A stretch of DNA of 64,000 bases, taken from assembly GCA_037176705.1 (NCBI GenBank), contig CM073887.1, forward strand, positions 57,869,001 through 57,933,000, in the 5' to 3' direction. The notes beneath the pieces are model-generated. The model searched no databases, was not told the DNA's origin, and saw nothing but the letters and a program-made list of their open reading frames with translations. Both the position numbers and the translations under genes were made by a program. Origin of the DNA: Molossus alvarezi. Taxonomy: Eukaryota; Chordata; Mammalia; Chiroptera; Molossidae. Below are positions 55,574 to 63,931 of this stretch, in pieces (position 1 is the stretch's first letter; every line of letters starts with the position of its first letter).

Positions 55574-57056
55574 CCACACTTTGGGTGGGTGGACACTCAA
55601 AATTTGAAATCTCCGACCCCTTGATCTCCCAACAAAAGCAATGAGATACACCCCCACCTTTCTGAGAAGAGAAGGGCTCAGAGAGGTTACATTGGGTGTG
55701 GGTTTCGTTGAAGCCACAAGCCCACCGTCCCTCGCCCCCAGGTGGCAGCTGCAGGCGCCTTCGCGCAGACGCTGAGGCGCTACACATCACTTAACCACTT
55801 AGCGCAGGCGGCGCGCGCTGTGCTGCAGAACACGGCGCAGATCAATCAGATGCTGAGCGACCTCAACCGCGTGGACTTCGCCAACGTGCAGGTGAGCATA
55901 GGGCAGGGCAGGGGAGCATAGAGCTAGACTGGGTGGGCCAGCGGGCCTGGGATGGCGGCTGAGTAGGGAGGTGCCCTCCCACTGTGCCCCAGGAGCAGGC
56001 CTCGTGGGTGTGCCGCTGTGAGGACCGCGTGGTGCAGCGGCTGGAGCAGGACTTCAAGGTGACGCTGCAGCAGCAGAACTCACTGGAGCAGTGGGCGGCC
56101 TGGCTGGACGGCGTCGTGAGTCAGGTGCTCAAGCCCTACCAGGGCAGCGCCGGCTTTCCCAAGGCTGCCAAGCTCTTCCTCCTCAAGTGGTCCTTCTACA
56201 GGTGCGCACCGGCTGGGCGGAATTCCCAGAGGGGTGGGGCTGGAGGAGGCCCCGCCTTCCTGCAGGTATTAGGTAGCATTTTATGAAGGCGGTTGTCTTG
56301 TGCGTGGTGGGGCTGGGAGGGGAGGCCGCTAGGGCCCTCTGCTCTCACTGGTGCACAACCCCATGGAAGCCTGTGCGGACCGGACTGGGGTAGCTGGGCT
56401 TGCTGGAGCCTGCAGCCGGGATGGAGGATGAAGGGCGGAACCAGGCCTCACGCCTCCTCCCCGCTGCTGCCCCAGCTCCATGGTGATCAGGGACCTGACC
56501 CTGCGCAGCGCGGCCAGCTTCGGCTCCTTCCACCTCATTCGGCTGCTCTACGATGAGTACATGTACTACCTGATCGAGCACCGCGTGGCCCAGGCCAAGG
56601 GCGAGACCCCCATCGCCGTCATGGGCGAGGTGAGCTGTAGAGAGCTGAGGGTGCGGGCGGGGCGCCCCTAGGCGGGACCTTCACTCTTCCTCCTCTCTCC
56701 TTCCAGTTCGCCAACCTGGCCACCTCGCTGAACCCCCTAGACCCGGACAAAGGTAGGCGAGGCTGGTCCCTGCCCAGGGCCCAAGTCCAGGATGGGGCGG
56801 GGCATGGGCTGGGGTGAAGGAGGCACCCCCGCAGGGGGCTGGGGACGCAGCGCCCTCGCTGAGTGGTTCTGGTTCGTGTGCCCCAGATGAGGAGGAGGAA
56901 GAGGAGGAGGAGAGCGAGGACGAGCTGCCACAGGACATCTCGCTGGGGGCCGGCGGCGAGTCTCCGGCACTGGGCCCCGAGGCCCTAGAACCACCGACCA
57001 AACTTGCGCGGACCGATGCGCGAGGCCTCTTCGTGCAGGCGCTGCCTTCCAGCTAA
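33034..57056 (+). CDS. RFX1: MHC class II regulatory factor RFX1 (20 coding exons)
   Basis: RFX1 is a nuclear winged-helix factor that binds X-boxes as homo- or heterodimer. Coding exons: 33034-33352, 40791-40900, 41124-41207, 41839-41946, 42954-43070, 44141-44236, 45730-45824, 49116-49485, 51412-51593, 52839-52958, 53052-53167, 53385-53503, 53587-53696, 54069-54220, 54314-54411, 55742-55891, 55993-56201, 56476-56629, 56707-56752, 56887-57056. All use GT-AG and join in frame: 2,925 nt, 974 residues (human 979). Order: Gln/Pro-rich activation region with three YVTEL repeats (1-106), glutamine/valine-rich segments (107-309), Gly/Ser tract (about 360-400), winged-helix domain (434-507), conserved B, C and dimerisation regions (about 560-870), acidic C-terminus (919-974). 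The ATG opens [10 protein letters not shown] exactly as in human. The first two introns are long (9.8 and 7.4 kb). Confidence 0.96.
34974..35223 (-). mobile_element. Ves SINE
   Basis: Minus-strand copy from 'tttttatcctcacctgagg' to 'gagcccaaccagtcagggc'. Confidence 0.88.
36111..36337 (-). mobile_element. Ves SINE
   Basis: TSD 'ctttatttttcttctta' at 36094-36110 and 36338-36354. A GTGTGTGTG replaces part of the usual GA-rich block. Confidence 0.92.
37478..37885 (-). repeat. hAT-type DNA transposon split by a SINE
   Basis: 'tggtggggaatgtctggcccg' to 'caaatggcccttggcaaaag..gtttctctacccctg' matches hAT termini (TIR-like CAGGGGT at the right end). A SINE interrupts it. Confidence 0.65.
37574..37786 (-). 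mobile_element. Ves SINE (other subtype)
   Basis: TSD 'agcaggctaattttt' at 37559-37573 and 37787-37801. Confidence 0.92.
40791..40900 (+). CDS. RFX1: RFX1 exon 3
   Basis: Residues 107-143, starting [16 protein letters not shown]; acceptor ctcctaccag, donor CAG|GTAGGA, phase 0. Confidence 0.94.
41124..41207 (+). CDS. RFX1: RFX1 exon 4
   Basis: Residues 144-171 ([13 protein letters not shown] start), 84 nt, phase 0 at both ends; donor CAG|GTAAGT. Confidence 0.94.
41595..41785 (+). repeat. MIR-type SINE in intron 4
   Basis: 'accctggctctgctgtttgcggg', 'ccaagaccttgggccacg' and 'tctgtgaagtgggaata' follow MIR. Confidence 0.6.
41839..41946 (+). CDS. RFX1: RFX1 exon 5
   Basis: Residues 172-207 ([12 protein letters not shown] start), 108 nt, phase 0; ends HSPPE before GTAGGT. 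Confidence 0.94.
42345..42625 (+). repeat. One or two MIR-type SINEs in intron 5
   Basis: 'ttggggttcaaaccctccagctcagccacttac', 'gaccctgggcagg' and later 'ggtgtcaccactcatagctgtgtagctc' are MIR core text. Confidence 0.55.
42954..43070 (+). CDS. RFX1: RFX1 exon 6
   Basis: Residues 208-246, ending [10 protein letters not shown]; 117 nt, phase 0. The first codon is CTG (Leu) where human has Gln. The donor GAG|GTGCCA is weak at +3 to +6. Confidence 0.92.
44141..44236 (+). CDS. RFX1: RFX1 exon 7
   Basis: Residues 247-278 ([13 protein letters not shown] start, VHVAQE end), 96 nt, phase 0; donor GAG|GTATGT. Confidence 0.94.
44584..44967 (+). CDS. RFX1: Candidate RFX1 cassette exon (128 codons), not in the known protein
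   Basis: Within intron 7, a 384-nt stretch follows the acceptor ctctgtttgtcctccag (AG 44582-44583) and ends at AAA|GTAGGT. Both flanking exon borders are phase 0, and 384 is a multiple of three, so inclusion would keep the frame and give 1,102 residues. All 128 codons are open. The product starts [14 protein letters not shown], is Pro/Arg-rich for about 40 residues, then less biased ([35 protein letters not shown]). It is GC-rich, so a chance open frame is possible. I do not recall such a segment in human RFX1. Confidence 0.4.
45730..45824 (+). CDS. RFX1: RFX1 exon 8
   Basis: Residues 279-309 plus two bases ([19 protein letters not shown] start); donor CAT|GTGAGT. Confidence 0.94.
46123..46340 (+). 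mobile_element. Ves SINE (aaaatcaataaa-tail type)
   Basis: Head 'gcccagctggtgtggttcagtgg', tail 'ctaaaatcaatttaaaa'. Confidence 0.87.
47470..47505 (+). repeat. (CAGT)n microsatellite
   Basis: About nine tandem CAGT units, likely polymorphic. Confidence 0.95.
48682..48888 (-). mobile_element. Ves-like SINE, diverged
   Basis: 'ttttatcctcacctgagtatat' to 'gagccacctggccagggc'. Confidence 0.82.
49116..49485 (+). CDS. RFX1: RFX1 exon 9 with Gly/Ser-rich tract
   Basis: Residues 310-433. It starts [18 protein letters not shown] and ends [11 protein letters not shown] just before the DNA-binding domain. The middle (about 49300-49410) encodes mixed Gly/Ser/Ala where human has long pure glycine runs. 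Confidence 0.94.
50140..50290 (+). repeat. hAT-type fragment
   Basis: 'cagtgctgtctaatagaatgttctctgg' and 'ggccacatgtgcctatcaaa' match a common hAT element. Confidence 0.5.
50290..50705 (-). repeat. Old L1 3' region, antisense
   Basis: 'agtcacaagaaactacaaaaagag', 'ttccccactagttacatttgatag' and 'tctataaatgaaatcatac' are antisense old L1 text. Confidence 0.6.
50871..51356 (+). mobile_element. Tigger/pogo-type non-autonomous DNA transposon
   Basis: Termini 'cagtcctaccttatccatg' and 'catggataaggggcaatac' are inverted versions of each other. The inside has 'ccctatatatatgctgtgtattttcc', 'ataaagtttaatttacaaattaggc' and 'gcgttaggctactactgacctt'. It ends about 55 bp before RFX1 exon 10. Confidence 0.75.
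51412..51593 (+). CDS. RFX1: RFX1 exon 10: winged-helix DNA-binding domain, part 1
   Basis: Residues 434-493 plus two bases ([20 protein letters not shown] start). It carries most of the RFX winged helix and, by eye, is unchanged from human. Donor CAG|GTGGGG. Confidence 0.96.
51899..52110 (-). mobile_element. Ves SINE (other subtype) in intron 10
   Basis: TSD 'caacatgcctttt' at 51886-51898 and 52111-52123. Confidence 0.9.
52477..52524 (-). mobile_element. 48-bp tailless Ves SINE head with TSD
   Basis: Only the first 48 nt of the SINE (reverse of 'gccctggctggtttggctcag..') lie between direct repeats 'gcatctggcatgttct' (52461-52476) and 'gcacctggcatgttct' (52525-52540). No body and no A-tail. 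Confidence 0.85.
52839..52958 (+). CDS. RFX1: RFX1 exon 11: end of DNA-binding domain
   Basis: Residues 494-533 ([16 protein letters not shown]): the recognition wing tail; donor GAG|GTAAGG. Confidence 0.96.
53052..53167 (+). CDS. RFX1: RFX1 exon 12
   Basis: Residues 534-572 ([17 protein letters not shown] start); ends QQYQQFL plus one base. Confidence 0.95.
53385..53503 (+). CDS. RFX1: RFX1 exon 13
   Basis: Residues 573-612 ([16 protein letters not shown] start; ends QVLYREHCE). Confidence 0.95.
53587..53696 (+). CDS. RFX1: RFX1 exon 14
   Basis: Residues 613-648 ([19 protein letters not shown] start), conserved RFX region. Confidence 0.95.
54069..54220 (+). CDS. RFX1: RFX1 exon 15
   Basis: Residues 649-699 ([18 protein letters not shown] start; ends [10 protein letters not shown]). 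Confidence 0.95.
54314..54411 (+). CDS. RFX1: RFX1 exon 16
   Basis: Residues 700-732 ([19 protein letters not shown]), phase 0 at the end; donor AAG|GTGAGG. Confidence 0.95.
54664..54917 (+). mobile_element. Ves SINE in intron 16
   Basis: Head 'gccctggctggtgtggctcag', tail 'cctccagtgaggatt'; flanked by 'actgca'. Confidence 0.85.
54997..55572 (+). repeat. Intron 16 low-complexity tracts and an L2 fragment
   Basis: Poly(A) at 54997-55019, L2-type text at 55280-55420 ('cattgagtgcctactgtgtgcc'), an AAT/GATG/GGT triplet series at 55497-55529, and (TTTA)n at 55545-55572. Confidence 0.8.
55742..55891 (+). CDS. RFX1: RFX1 exon 17: dimerisation region
   Basis: Residues 733-782 ([36 protein letters not shown]), phase 0. 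Confidence 0.95.
55993..56201 (+). CDS. RFX1: RFX1 exon 18: dimerisation region
   Basis: Residues 783-851 ([20 protein letters not shown] start; ends LLKWSFY plus two bases). Confidence 0.95.
56476..56629 (+). CDS. RFX1: RFX1 exon 19
   Basis: Residues 852-903 ([33 protein letters not shown]). Confidence 0.95.
56707..56752 (+). CDS. RFX1: RFX1 exon 20 (46-nt small exon)
   Basis: Residues 904-918 ([15 protein letters not shown]) plus one base; donor AAG|GTAGGC. Confidence 0.94.
56887..57056 (+). CDS. RFX1: RFX1 exon 21: acidic C-terminus and stop
   Basis: Residues 919-974: a run of nine acidic residues, [10 protein letters not shown], and the end FVQALPSS before TAA 57054-57056. Confidence 0.96.
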
Positions 57057-58212
57057 GCCTGCAGCCTACCCCGCCCTGCCCACCTACCCCCTCCGCTCCT
57101 CCACTCCAGGGTCCCACACAGCTTCTGTGGCTTCGCTGTCCCCACTCCAGCCTCTGCCAAGGCCAGGAGGGGGCCTCCAAGACAGGGAAGGCAAGGGGGT
57201 CCCCGCCCCGGACTGGGCCGGCACAATCACAGGGCTGGGTGAAGCTACAGCTGCAAACTCTGACACAAAAGACGTGCCTTAAGGAACCCGCCGCTGTGCC
57301 CAGGTGCCCTTTGGGGCAGCAGCCTGGCCCCTTGACAGGAAGGCAGCAGCCTCTCCCTCCCCCACCCTTAGGGGGCAGGCAGGCAGGCCCCCTCCCCTGT
57401 TAACTTATTCAGCTCGCTGGCTTTGCACAGCCTGTCCTGGGCCCAGCCCTAAGGCCCAGGTGGGCACAGGTGGGCATCATCTATGGACCCCCCCCCTGTC
57501 AGCAGCAGCCCCAGGACCCCTCCCTCAGCAACCCCACCGCTCCCTCCTCCTTGGTATAAGTGCAATTAAAGCCGTGGGTGTCGCATCTTCTCCAGAGCTG
57601 GATCCTCCCTTGCCTGACAGCCCTAGAAGGAGGAACTGCCCAGCCTGGCTCTGGGGAGGGTGGCAGGGGGCACTGCCTCCAGCTTCCAAAGAGCAGTGGG
57701 CTGGGCCTGGTGCCGGAGCCCTTTGGGGCCTGCTGCGGGCAGCAGGGCCCGGAAGTGGCCTGCCTGTCAAGGCCTGGGCTCCATTCGCTCAGATCCAAGA
57801 CTCCCGCATCCTGCCGCTGGTTTGTAATGGAACCTCCGTGCTTCTCCCTGCCGTGCGCCTGCCCCCCACATGACTATTGTGCGATTTGTGAGTGCCGCCC
57901 AAGCGGAGTCGGTAACTTGGGTTTTTTTCCAACCATCATGGCCTTATCTGTTCCGGTTTTCTCAGTGTTTTCAACCTGTGAGATAGATGTTTATGGCAAA
58001 AATCAAAAAGGAAAAAAAAACCTGACCTATTGTGTAAAAATCACTATTTTGTGTGCTCCGCAGTACTGCAAGCTTTTGGGGTGGCCGCCCACTCCCCTCC
58101 ACGCCCTCTGGCCTCCCCTCCCAGCAGTGAAAGTGTGGTAGTCTAGTGTGCCAAGCGTTTTCTACCTTTTTGTAGTCTTTCTTAAAACAATAAATTCCGC
58201 TGTGATATTTGG
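57057..58212 (+). other. RFX1: RFX1 3' UTR with two poly(A) signals
   Basis: The UTR runs to about 58212, after AATAAA at 58189-58194. An ATTAAA at 57565-57570 could give a UTR about 640 nt shorter. No repeat is inserted in this 1.15 kb. Confidence 0.8.
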
Positions 58213-58284
58213 CTACTGCTGACTCAAGGGCCTTGGGGGGGCTGGGGGCTCCAGTTGCCCTGATGGAGTAAAGGGAACTCAGTG

Positions 58285-58731
58285 AGGTTCAGAAATAAAA
58301 CATTTATTACATGAAGAGAAATAATAGGGGGGGGATGACCACGATGTTTGCCACCTCAGGTAGGGGAGGCTGGGGGCAGGTATCGGTCTATTCAGCCTCC
58401 CAAGGGGGCAATGTCCACACCTGTAGCCTGGGAAGGGGAAAATACACAAGGAGCAAAGGCCCATGCCCAGCCCAGGATGAAGGCAGGCACTCAAGGCTGG
58501 TTAGACAGAGGACTCCCTCCCTCTGCCCCTTCCCAACTTAAATAGGCATAAATAAAAAGCATCCAGACTCTCAGGCCACCAGGGGCTGCCCCGCCCAGCC
58601 CCCTTCCCACAGCCTAACACTAGTGGCGGTCGTTGTGCGGCCTGCTGGCCAGCCAAGAAGAGACTGCCAGAAGGCGGCCAGCTCCCAGGCCGCGGAGGTA
58701 GTTGGAGTCAGTGTCCAGGCCGGCCAGACCC
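58285..58731 (-). other. DCAF15: DCAF15 3' UTR and poly(A) signal
   Basis: AATAAA on the minus strand at 58308-58303 follows 420 nt of UTR after the DCAF15 stop; cleavage is expected near 58285. Confidence 0.78.
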
Positions 58732-58787
58732 TCACAGCACAATCCATGTGTATCGCTCACTGTCCGCCAGAACCTTCAGTGAGCACC
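58732..58787 (-). CDS. DCAF15: DCAF15 last coding exon
   Basis: Encodes [17 protein letters not shown] and TGA; acceptor cctacag. Confidence 0.95.
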
Positions 58788-61700
58788 CTGTAGGGAAGGG
58801 TTGGGACAGACCATAAAGTCTCCGCAGGCTCAGTTGTGGGAGAAGCCTGCCTCTTCCCTAGACCTGATTTGGGCCCAGAAGTTTCTGGAAGGCAGGGACT
58901 CTGCTGTATTATTTCTGTCTCCCACCTGCGGCCACCCAATAAATGTCTGCTGAATGGATGAGCAACTGGCTGGGGGTCTTCAGGTGCCACACCTACCAGG
59001 TCCTCTCTGAGCTGGCCCTCAGACATGCCTGGGTAGGCTGCCCTCCCCTCACCCCAACTCCACAGCATCCACTAACATAGCCAGCGTGCTCGCCTATTCA
59101 CAAAATAGGAGTCAGTGTCTACTCCGGGCCTGGCCTGGCACAGGGACAATGACCTCTGTCCTCTTATCATTGGGTCACAGGGCCCACCTTTGTGCAGTGC
59201 CTCGTTAGTCATCCTGTTGACGTAGCGGCCACTGCTCTCCGGCACCAGCCACTTCATGACCATGTCCACACAGCTCTTGCGGTACGAGCTCCAGACACTG
59301 CCACTGAGGGCAAGAGAGTGAGGGCTCTTATCACTCTGGCCACCCATCCTGGGGCCCTGGTCCCAGCCCAGCCTTACCTGGTCTGCCCTTTGACCTCAGT
59401 GAGATCACCCACACTGACTGTCACGAAGATGCCCGTGTTGAGGTCCCACGCCACCTTGAGGCTAGTGTGATAGGTCTTTGGTCTCCAGGAGGGGCAAGAA
59501 ACAGAAGAAAAAGGGGTAGGACCACCATGTCCCTGAGCCTAGGACCCAGGCTGCCCCAAGGGGGTTTTGTCTTTGGAGCAGTAACAGAGTGCCTGATCCA
59601 GGTTTGGGAGGCAGAGAGAGTCTCACATCCCTACTCCCCCACACTGAAGGGTCTGAGTGTGGCCCCCCTACTGGGCAAAGGCAAGGTCCCTGCCCACTCA
59701 CCGGAGCTGCCCTTCCTCAGTTGGTGATGGGAAGGCCAGGAGCAGCAGCCCAATGTTAATCAGGACCTGGTTGGTTTCGGGGCAGACCTGGGGGATGAGT
59801 GGATGGTGACAGCTATTGAGGGTGACCCTCCAAGCAGATAGGCCCTGGACTTGCTTTGTCCCACTTCTGGACCCACCTCCAGGATGACAATGTCATAGTC
59901 GCTGAAGGAACAGAACTGGTGGCCCCAGGTGGCATCATGGCGGATAACTTCATTGATGACATACTCGAAGTCCAGCGTGAGCTGCTCCACTGTCAGGTAC
60001 TGACCCTGTGGGCAGCAGGTGGAGGGGCAGGAGGATTGTGCCAACTACCACCCCAGCAGGCTCCTTGGGGCTGCCCCTTGTCCAGTCTGCTGCCAGCACC
60101 TACCTGGACAGAAGCCCGCTCCCGCATGGGCCTCAGACTGCGGCCACGTAGATCAGTCACCACAAAGGGCAGGGAGATCTTGTCATCCTCGAACTCTGAA
60201 GGGGCAGGAAATGGGGATAGGGGCAGTGGAAGGCCTAAGGCCCACTCTGGGCCAGCCTCCCATGCCTAGGGCCATATTTGCTGGGTGGACTCCCTGCTCA
60301 CCATCCTCTGGCTCTGTCCCTTCGCCGGACCCCAGCACGTAATACAGCTTGGTGTAGTTGACATAGCCAGGCTCAGGGGCTGGCTCCTCTGCTGCAGGGG
60401 GGCTGTCCCGGGGTGCCACCTCCCCACCTGGGACTAGAGGCTCAGAAGTTGGGCGGCAGCAGCTGCCCAAGGGCCCCATGCAGGAGGGTGGCCGAGCTTC
60501 CTCTGAGGTCCCACCCTTGGCCTCTTTGGCCCTGCGGAAGATGTCGGCCACAAACTCCTTGGCTTTGGCAATGGCAGGTGAGGGCTCAGGGACCTCAGAG
60601 GGACGGGTTGGGGCTGCCTCGGGGCAGAAGCTATGGAGGACTGGGGGCAACTCTGGGCTCTGGGGCCCAGGGGGGGTGGGAGGGGCTGGGGGGTAGGTGG
60701 TATGGTCATACAGGATTTGGCAGAAGCTGCTATCACCTGGAATATAAAAAGAGATGTAGTGTGTGGGGGGTGGGATAAGGGGAGCAGTGTCAATAAAAAA
60801 GCTCAAGTCCAGGACTGTCCTCCACCCTGGGGGCGGTTCTAAAAAGTCTATGCTAAATGATCTGTATGAAACACCCAGAAGAGAAAAGTCCTCTTATATG
60901 TGTGCACACACAAAAACATTCATTCTAACCTTATTCTTGAGTGTCTATTGTATGCCACAAACAGAGGACACAAGAGTGAATAAGACAGAAAAAAATCCCT
61001 GCTTTTGGCCCTGGCCAGAGTTGCTCAGTAGTTAGAGTCAGCCTGTGCACCAAAGGGTTGTGGGTTCAATTTCTGGTCAAGGGCACGTACCTGGGTTGCA
61101 GGTTTGATCCCTGGCCCCTACGAGGCACATGCGGTACAAGAGGCAACCAACTGATGCATCTCTCTCACATCGATGTTTCTCTCTCTCTCCCCCCACCCTC
61201 CTCTCTCTAAAATCAATAAAAATATATCCCTGGCCAGTTGGTTGGGTATCCTACATACAGTACACAGAAAGGTCACTGGCTCGGTTCCATTCAGGGCACA
61301 TGCCTGGGTCTCAATCGACAGTAGGGGGTATGTGGGAGGCAGCCAATTGATGTTTCTCAATGTTTCTTCCTCCTCCCTTCCTCTCTCTCTAAAATCAATA
61401 AAAACTTTTTTTTTTGGCTAATCCTCATCAAGAATATTTTTCCACTGATTTTTAGATAGAGTGAAGAGGAGGAAGAAAGAGAAAGAGACATCAATGTGAG
61501 AGACACATCGATTGGTTGCCTCCCACAGGATCCAACTGGGACTGGGGATGGAGCCTGCAACCCAGGTAACGTGCCCTTGACCAAGAATCGAACCCAAGAC
61601 CCTTCAGTCCTCAGGCCAACACTCTAACCCTGAGCCAAACCAGTGAGGACAATAAAAACATTAAACAAACAAATAAAACATACCCTCGGGTGAGGATTAA

Positions 61701-63931
61701 AAAAAAAAGCCATATAAGTTTCGAAGTTTACTACACTCCATCCTCCCCAATGTAAGCCAGACCGGTGCAGGCAAAGCCTGGCCAAATGCCCAGCCTCTAT
61801 GTCTGCCTAACTAGGGCCACACCCTCCTCTAGGGAATATGGGCTCAGGATGATAGAGCCCCTCCACACTCACTGAACTAAGCAGCACCATGGCCCAGCCT
61901 TATGCCCAACCTGCATTGCCTCCTGTGGGCCCCCCACACGCAATGGGGGTTAAGGGTGGGGTGGTTCTTGGTTCAGAGAAATTTGTCCAAGACCACACTA
62001 AGAGATAATTTGAGTCCACCAATGCACTCCAGTCCACCAGAGTGGTGACACTTCTGAGGGTGAGGGAAATGAAAATGTAAAGTGGCCACGTCAAAACTCT
62101 CCTTCTGTAAATACCCTCCTCCTGTGAGACGGGTGTTAGACATCAGTGACAGTGCCCCTCCTCTACGCTAGGTGCACATGGCTGAGTCCCGTCTCATGTG
62201 GTCCTTCCTAACAGGACCCACGGCTGTGAGGGCAGGGAGCATCAGCCATCCAGACAGGCTCATTAGGGGACTGCAGCTCAACGAGGGGCAGGGCCTCACC
62301 CACATGGGCACAGGTGACCAAAGCAGGGGTAGAAGGTCCCTGATGGGTCTAGACAGAAGGTGCCCTGGTCCTGGATAGTCTGTGGGCTCTGTTTTATTTT
62401 ATTTTTTCAAATTCAAAGAGAAAGTTTATTCAGAAAGTTACAGAAGTAGAAGTGAGCAGCTGGGCTGCATAGGCTCAGGAAACAAGGGCCCTTGGAGCTT
62501 AGGAGAGAAAGGCAAAGGTAATACGCCTGTGGGGAAGAGGAGTGGAAAGGGAAAGGTGTGAGGGAGATCGCGCCTGCGGACACTGTTTTATTTATTTATT
62601 TATTTGTAAAATCCTCACCCGAGGACATTTTTGCATTTATCTTCAGATAGAGTGGGAGAGAGAAGGAAGAGAGAGAGAAACACTGATGTGAAAGAGACAC
62701 ATTGAGTGGCTGCCACCTACACGACCCCAAGGTGGGGAGGGGACAAACTGATACTAAGGTATGTGCCCTTAGCGGAAATTGAACTCGGGACTCTCTGGTC
62801 TGCAGGCCAATACTCTAACTGCTGAGCCAAACTAGCTAGGCCTGTGGACTCTGTTTTAGACATTTAGTCCTCTCTTCATGCCTAGAGCCCTCCAGCCCCA
62901 GGGGCAACCCTTTTAACATAATGGGCATCTTTTTATTTATATTCTTGCAAAATTGAAACATATTTTTAACTTATGTGTGTTACTCGGTTATAGATCTTGT
63001 ATTTCTTTTGCATTTGAGACATGCTCCCTGGACAGGATGCTGGAGCTCTCACTGGTTCTGCTGATCTGAGGGACATGTCCACCCTAGTCTGCCTCCCACA
63101 TCCCCAGAAATGGATACCAGGTGGCCCCAGCTCCCACCATTACAGCCTTGAACATGCTTAGGCACAAGGCTACTGGGCCTAAGTCACACTCTGTTGCCAT
63201 GTGGCCCTGGCAGAGCAGGAGGGAAAGCTCCCAGGGATCCATTTAGCCACCAGCCAGTGGCATTATCCAGCTTCCTAATGTTTGCCACTCTGTCAAGGGA
63301 CATCACCTTCTGATTTTCCATGGCATTTCTGATTACCAAATATCTGTAAGAGGGCCATCTGTCCACTCACCACTCCCTAAAATTCTGAATTCACGTTTCT
63401 CCTGTTGAAGAGAAGGCAGTACTATGTGGTCCAACGTGGTAGCTGCTGGCCAAATGTGACTTGAAACTAAACTTAACTAAAATTAGATGATCAAACACTC
63501 AGTTCCTTGGTCACATAAGCCATTCATGTTTCTACTGATGGCAGCTGTAGTGGACAGATTTGGAACATCCCAGCCCCACGGAAAGTTCTAGAGGACACTG
63601 CTGGGGTAAGGCTGGGTTTCAATCCTATCACTCCCACTTTATGGCAGTGTAACCTTGGATGAGGCACCTCGCCAAGCCTCAGTCTCTTCTGTCATATGGG
63701 ATGGTGAAAGGACCGACCTTGCAGGGCCAACAGCAAATGCTACAACTGTCATCAGCCTACCTGCCGAGTGGACTGAGACAGCACAAGCCACGAGGGAGTA
63801 GCTGGTGTTGAGCAGTACCACCTGGTCCTTCTTGAGCTGGAAGGCAGGCTGGAAGGTGGGGAAGGGGTACACCACCTGGTACTTGGTATGCAGCATGAAA
63901 CCGTGTCGCAGGCACTGTGCACTTGGGTCAC
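58732..63931 (-). CDS. DCAF15: DDB1- and CUL4-associated factor 15, last eight exons (5' part outside window)
   Basis: DCAF15 is a substrate receptor of the CRL4 (DDB1-CUL4) ubiquitin ligase and the target through which aryl-sulfonamide glues recruit RBM39. In transcript order: 63931-63761, 60736-60302, 60195-60104, 60005-59877, 59787-59702, 59482-59378, 59303-59188, 58787-58732 (stop TGA 58734-58732). All introns are GT-AG and the frame is continuous: 1,190 nt, about 396 codons of a protein that is 600 residues in human. Order: end of the N-terminal domain ([19 protein letters not shown], with the QPAF stretch that lines the drug pocket), a Pro-rich linker, then the C-terminal domain ([20 protein letters not shown]) ending SERYTWIVL. 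About 200 N-terminal residues lie beyond 64000. Convergent with RFX1, as in human. Confidence 0.95.
59188..59303 (-). CDS. DCAF15: DCAF15 exon, second from 3' end
   Basis: Encodes [18 protein letters not shown] to [10 protein letters not shown]; donor AAAG|GTGGGC. Confidence 0.95.
59378..59482 (-). CDS. DCAF15: DCAF15 exon, third from 3' end
   Basis: Encodes [17 protein letters not shown] to [13 protein letters not shown]; acceptor cctggag, donor CAG|GTAAGG. Confidence 0.94.
59702..59787 (-). CDS. DCAF15: DCAF15 exon, fourth from 3' end
   Basis: Encodes [19 protein letters not shown] to TEEGQL; donor CCG|GTGAGT. Confidence 0.95.
59877..60005 (-). CDS. DCAF15: DCAF15 exon, fifth from 3' end
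   Basis: 43 codons, [20 protein letters not shown] to DYDIVILE, phase 0 at both ends. Confidence 0.96.
60104..60195 (-). CDS. DCAF15: DCAF15 exon, sixth from 3' end
   Basis: Encodes [18 protein letters not shown] to MRERASVQ; donor CAG|GTAGGT. Confidence 0.95.
60302..60736 (-). CDS. DCAF15: DCAF15 large exon: Pro-rich linker
   Basis: 145 codons from [18 protein letters not shown] through [20 protein letters not shown] to [19 protein letters not shown]. Proline-rich, probably disordered, with a helical [17 protein letters not shown] core. Confidence 0.95.
61006..61720 (-). mobile_element. Cluster of three SINEs
   Basis: Plus-strand copies at 61006-61228 ('ggccctggccagagttgctcag') and 61229-61410. 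A minus-strand copy at 61415-61650 interrupts the tail ('aatcaataaaaac' / 'aataaaaacattaaac'), and the distal 'cctcgggtgagg' tail resumes at 61685-61710. Confidence 0.8.
62397..62573 (-). mobile_element. Retroposed, polyadenylated LTR 3' fragment
   Basis: 177 bp related to the LTR-like element at 20304. On the minus strand it ends AATAAACTTTCTCTTTGAATTTG followed by an A-rich tail, i.e. right after a poly(A) signal. 17-bp direct repeats flank it at 62380-62396 and 62574-62590. Confidence 0.75.
62591..62841 (-). mobile_element. Ves SINE at the same target
   Basis: Full minus-strand copy; direct repeats 'ctgcggacactgtttta' (62574-62590) and 'ctgtggactctgtttta' (62842-62858). Confidence 0.9.
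63761..63931 (-). CDS. DCAF15: DCAF15 exon: end of N-terminal domain
   Basis: Encodes [18 protein letters not shown] to [12 protein letters not shown]; acceptor ttgctgcag, donor CAG|GTAGGC. It includes the [10 protein letters not shown] stretch of the sulfonamide pocket. Confidence 0.95.

Larger units (their letters stand above)
60737..63760 (-). other. DCAF15: DCAF15 intron (3 kb) rich in repeats
   Basis: An L2-like end at 60910-61003 ('ttgagtgtctattgtatgccac'), a SINE cluster at 61006-61700, the triple-repeat insertion at 62380-62858 and a hAT-like trace at 63420-63545. No exon is seen in the unique parts 61,740-62,380 and 62,860-63,420. Confidence 0.7.

Noticed and set aside
62380..62858. 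SINE 3' transduction of LTR sequence in one event
   Set aside because: First considered because TSDs flank both parts, but a third copy of the repeat between the two parts fits two separate insertions better.
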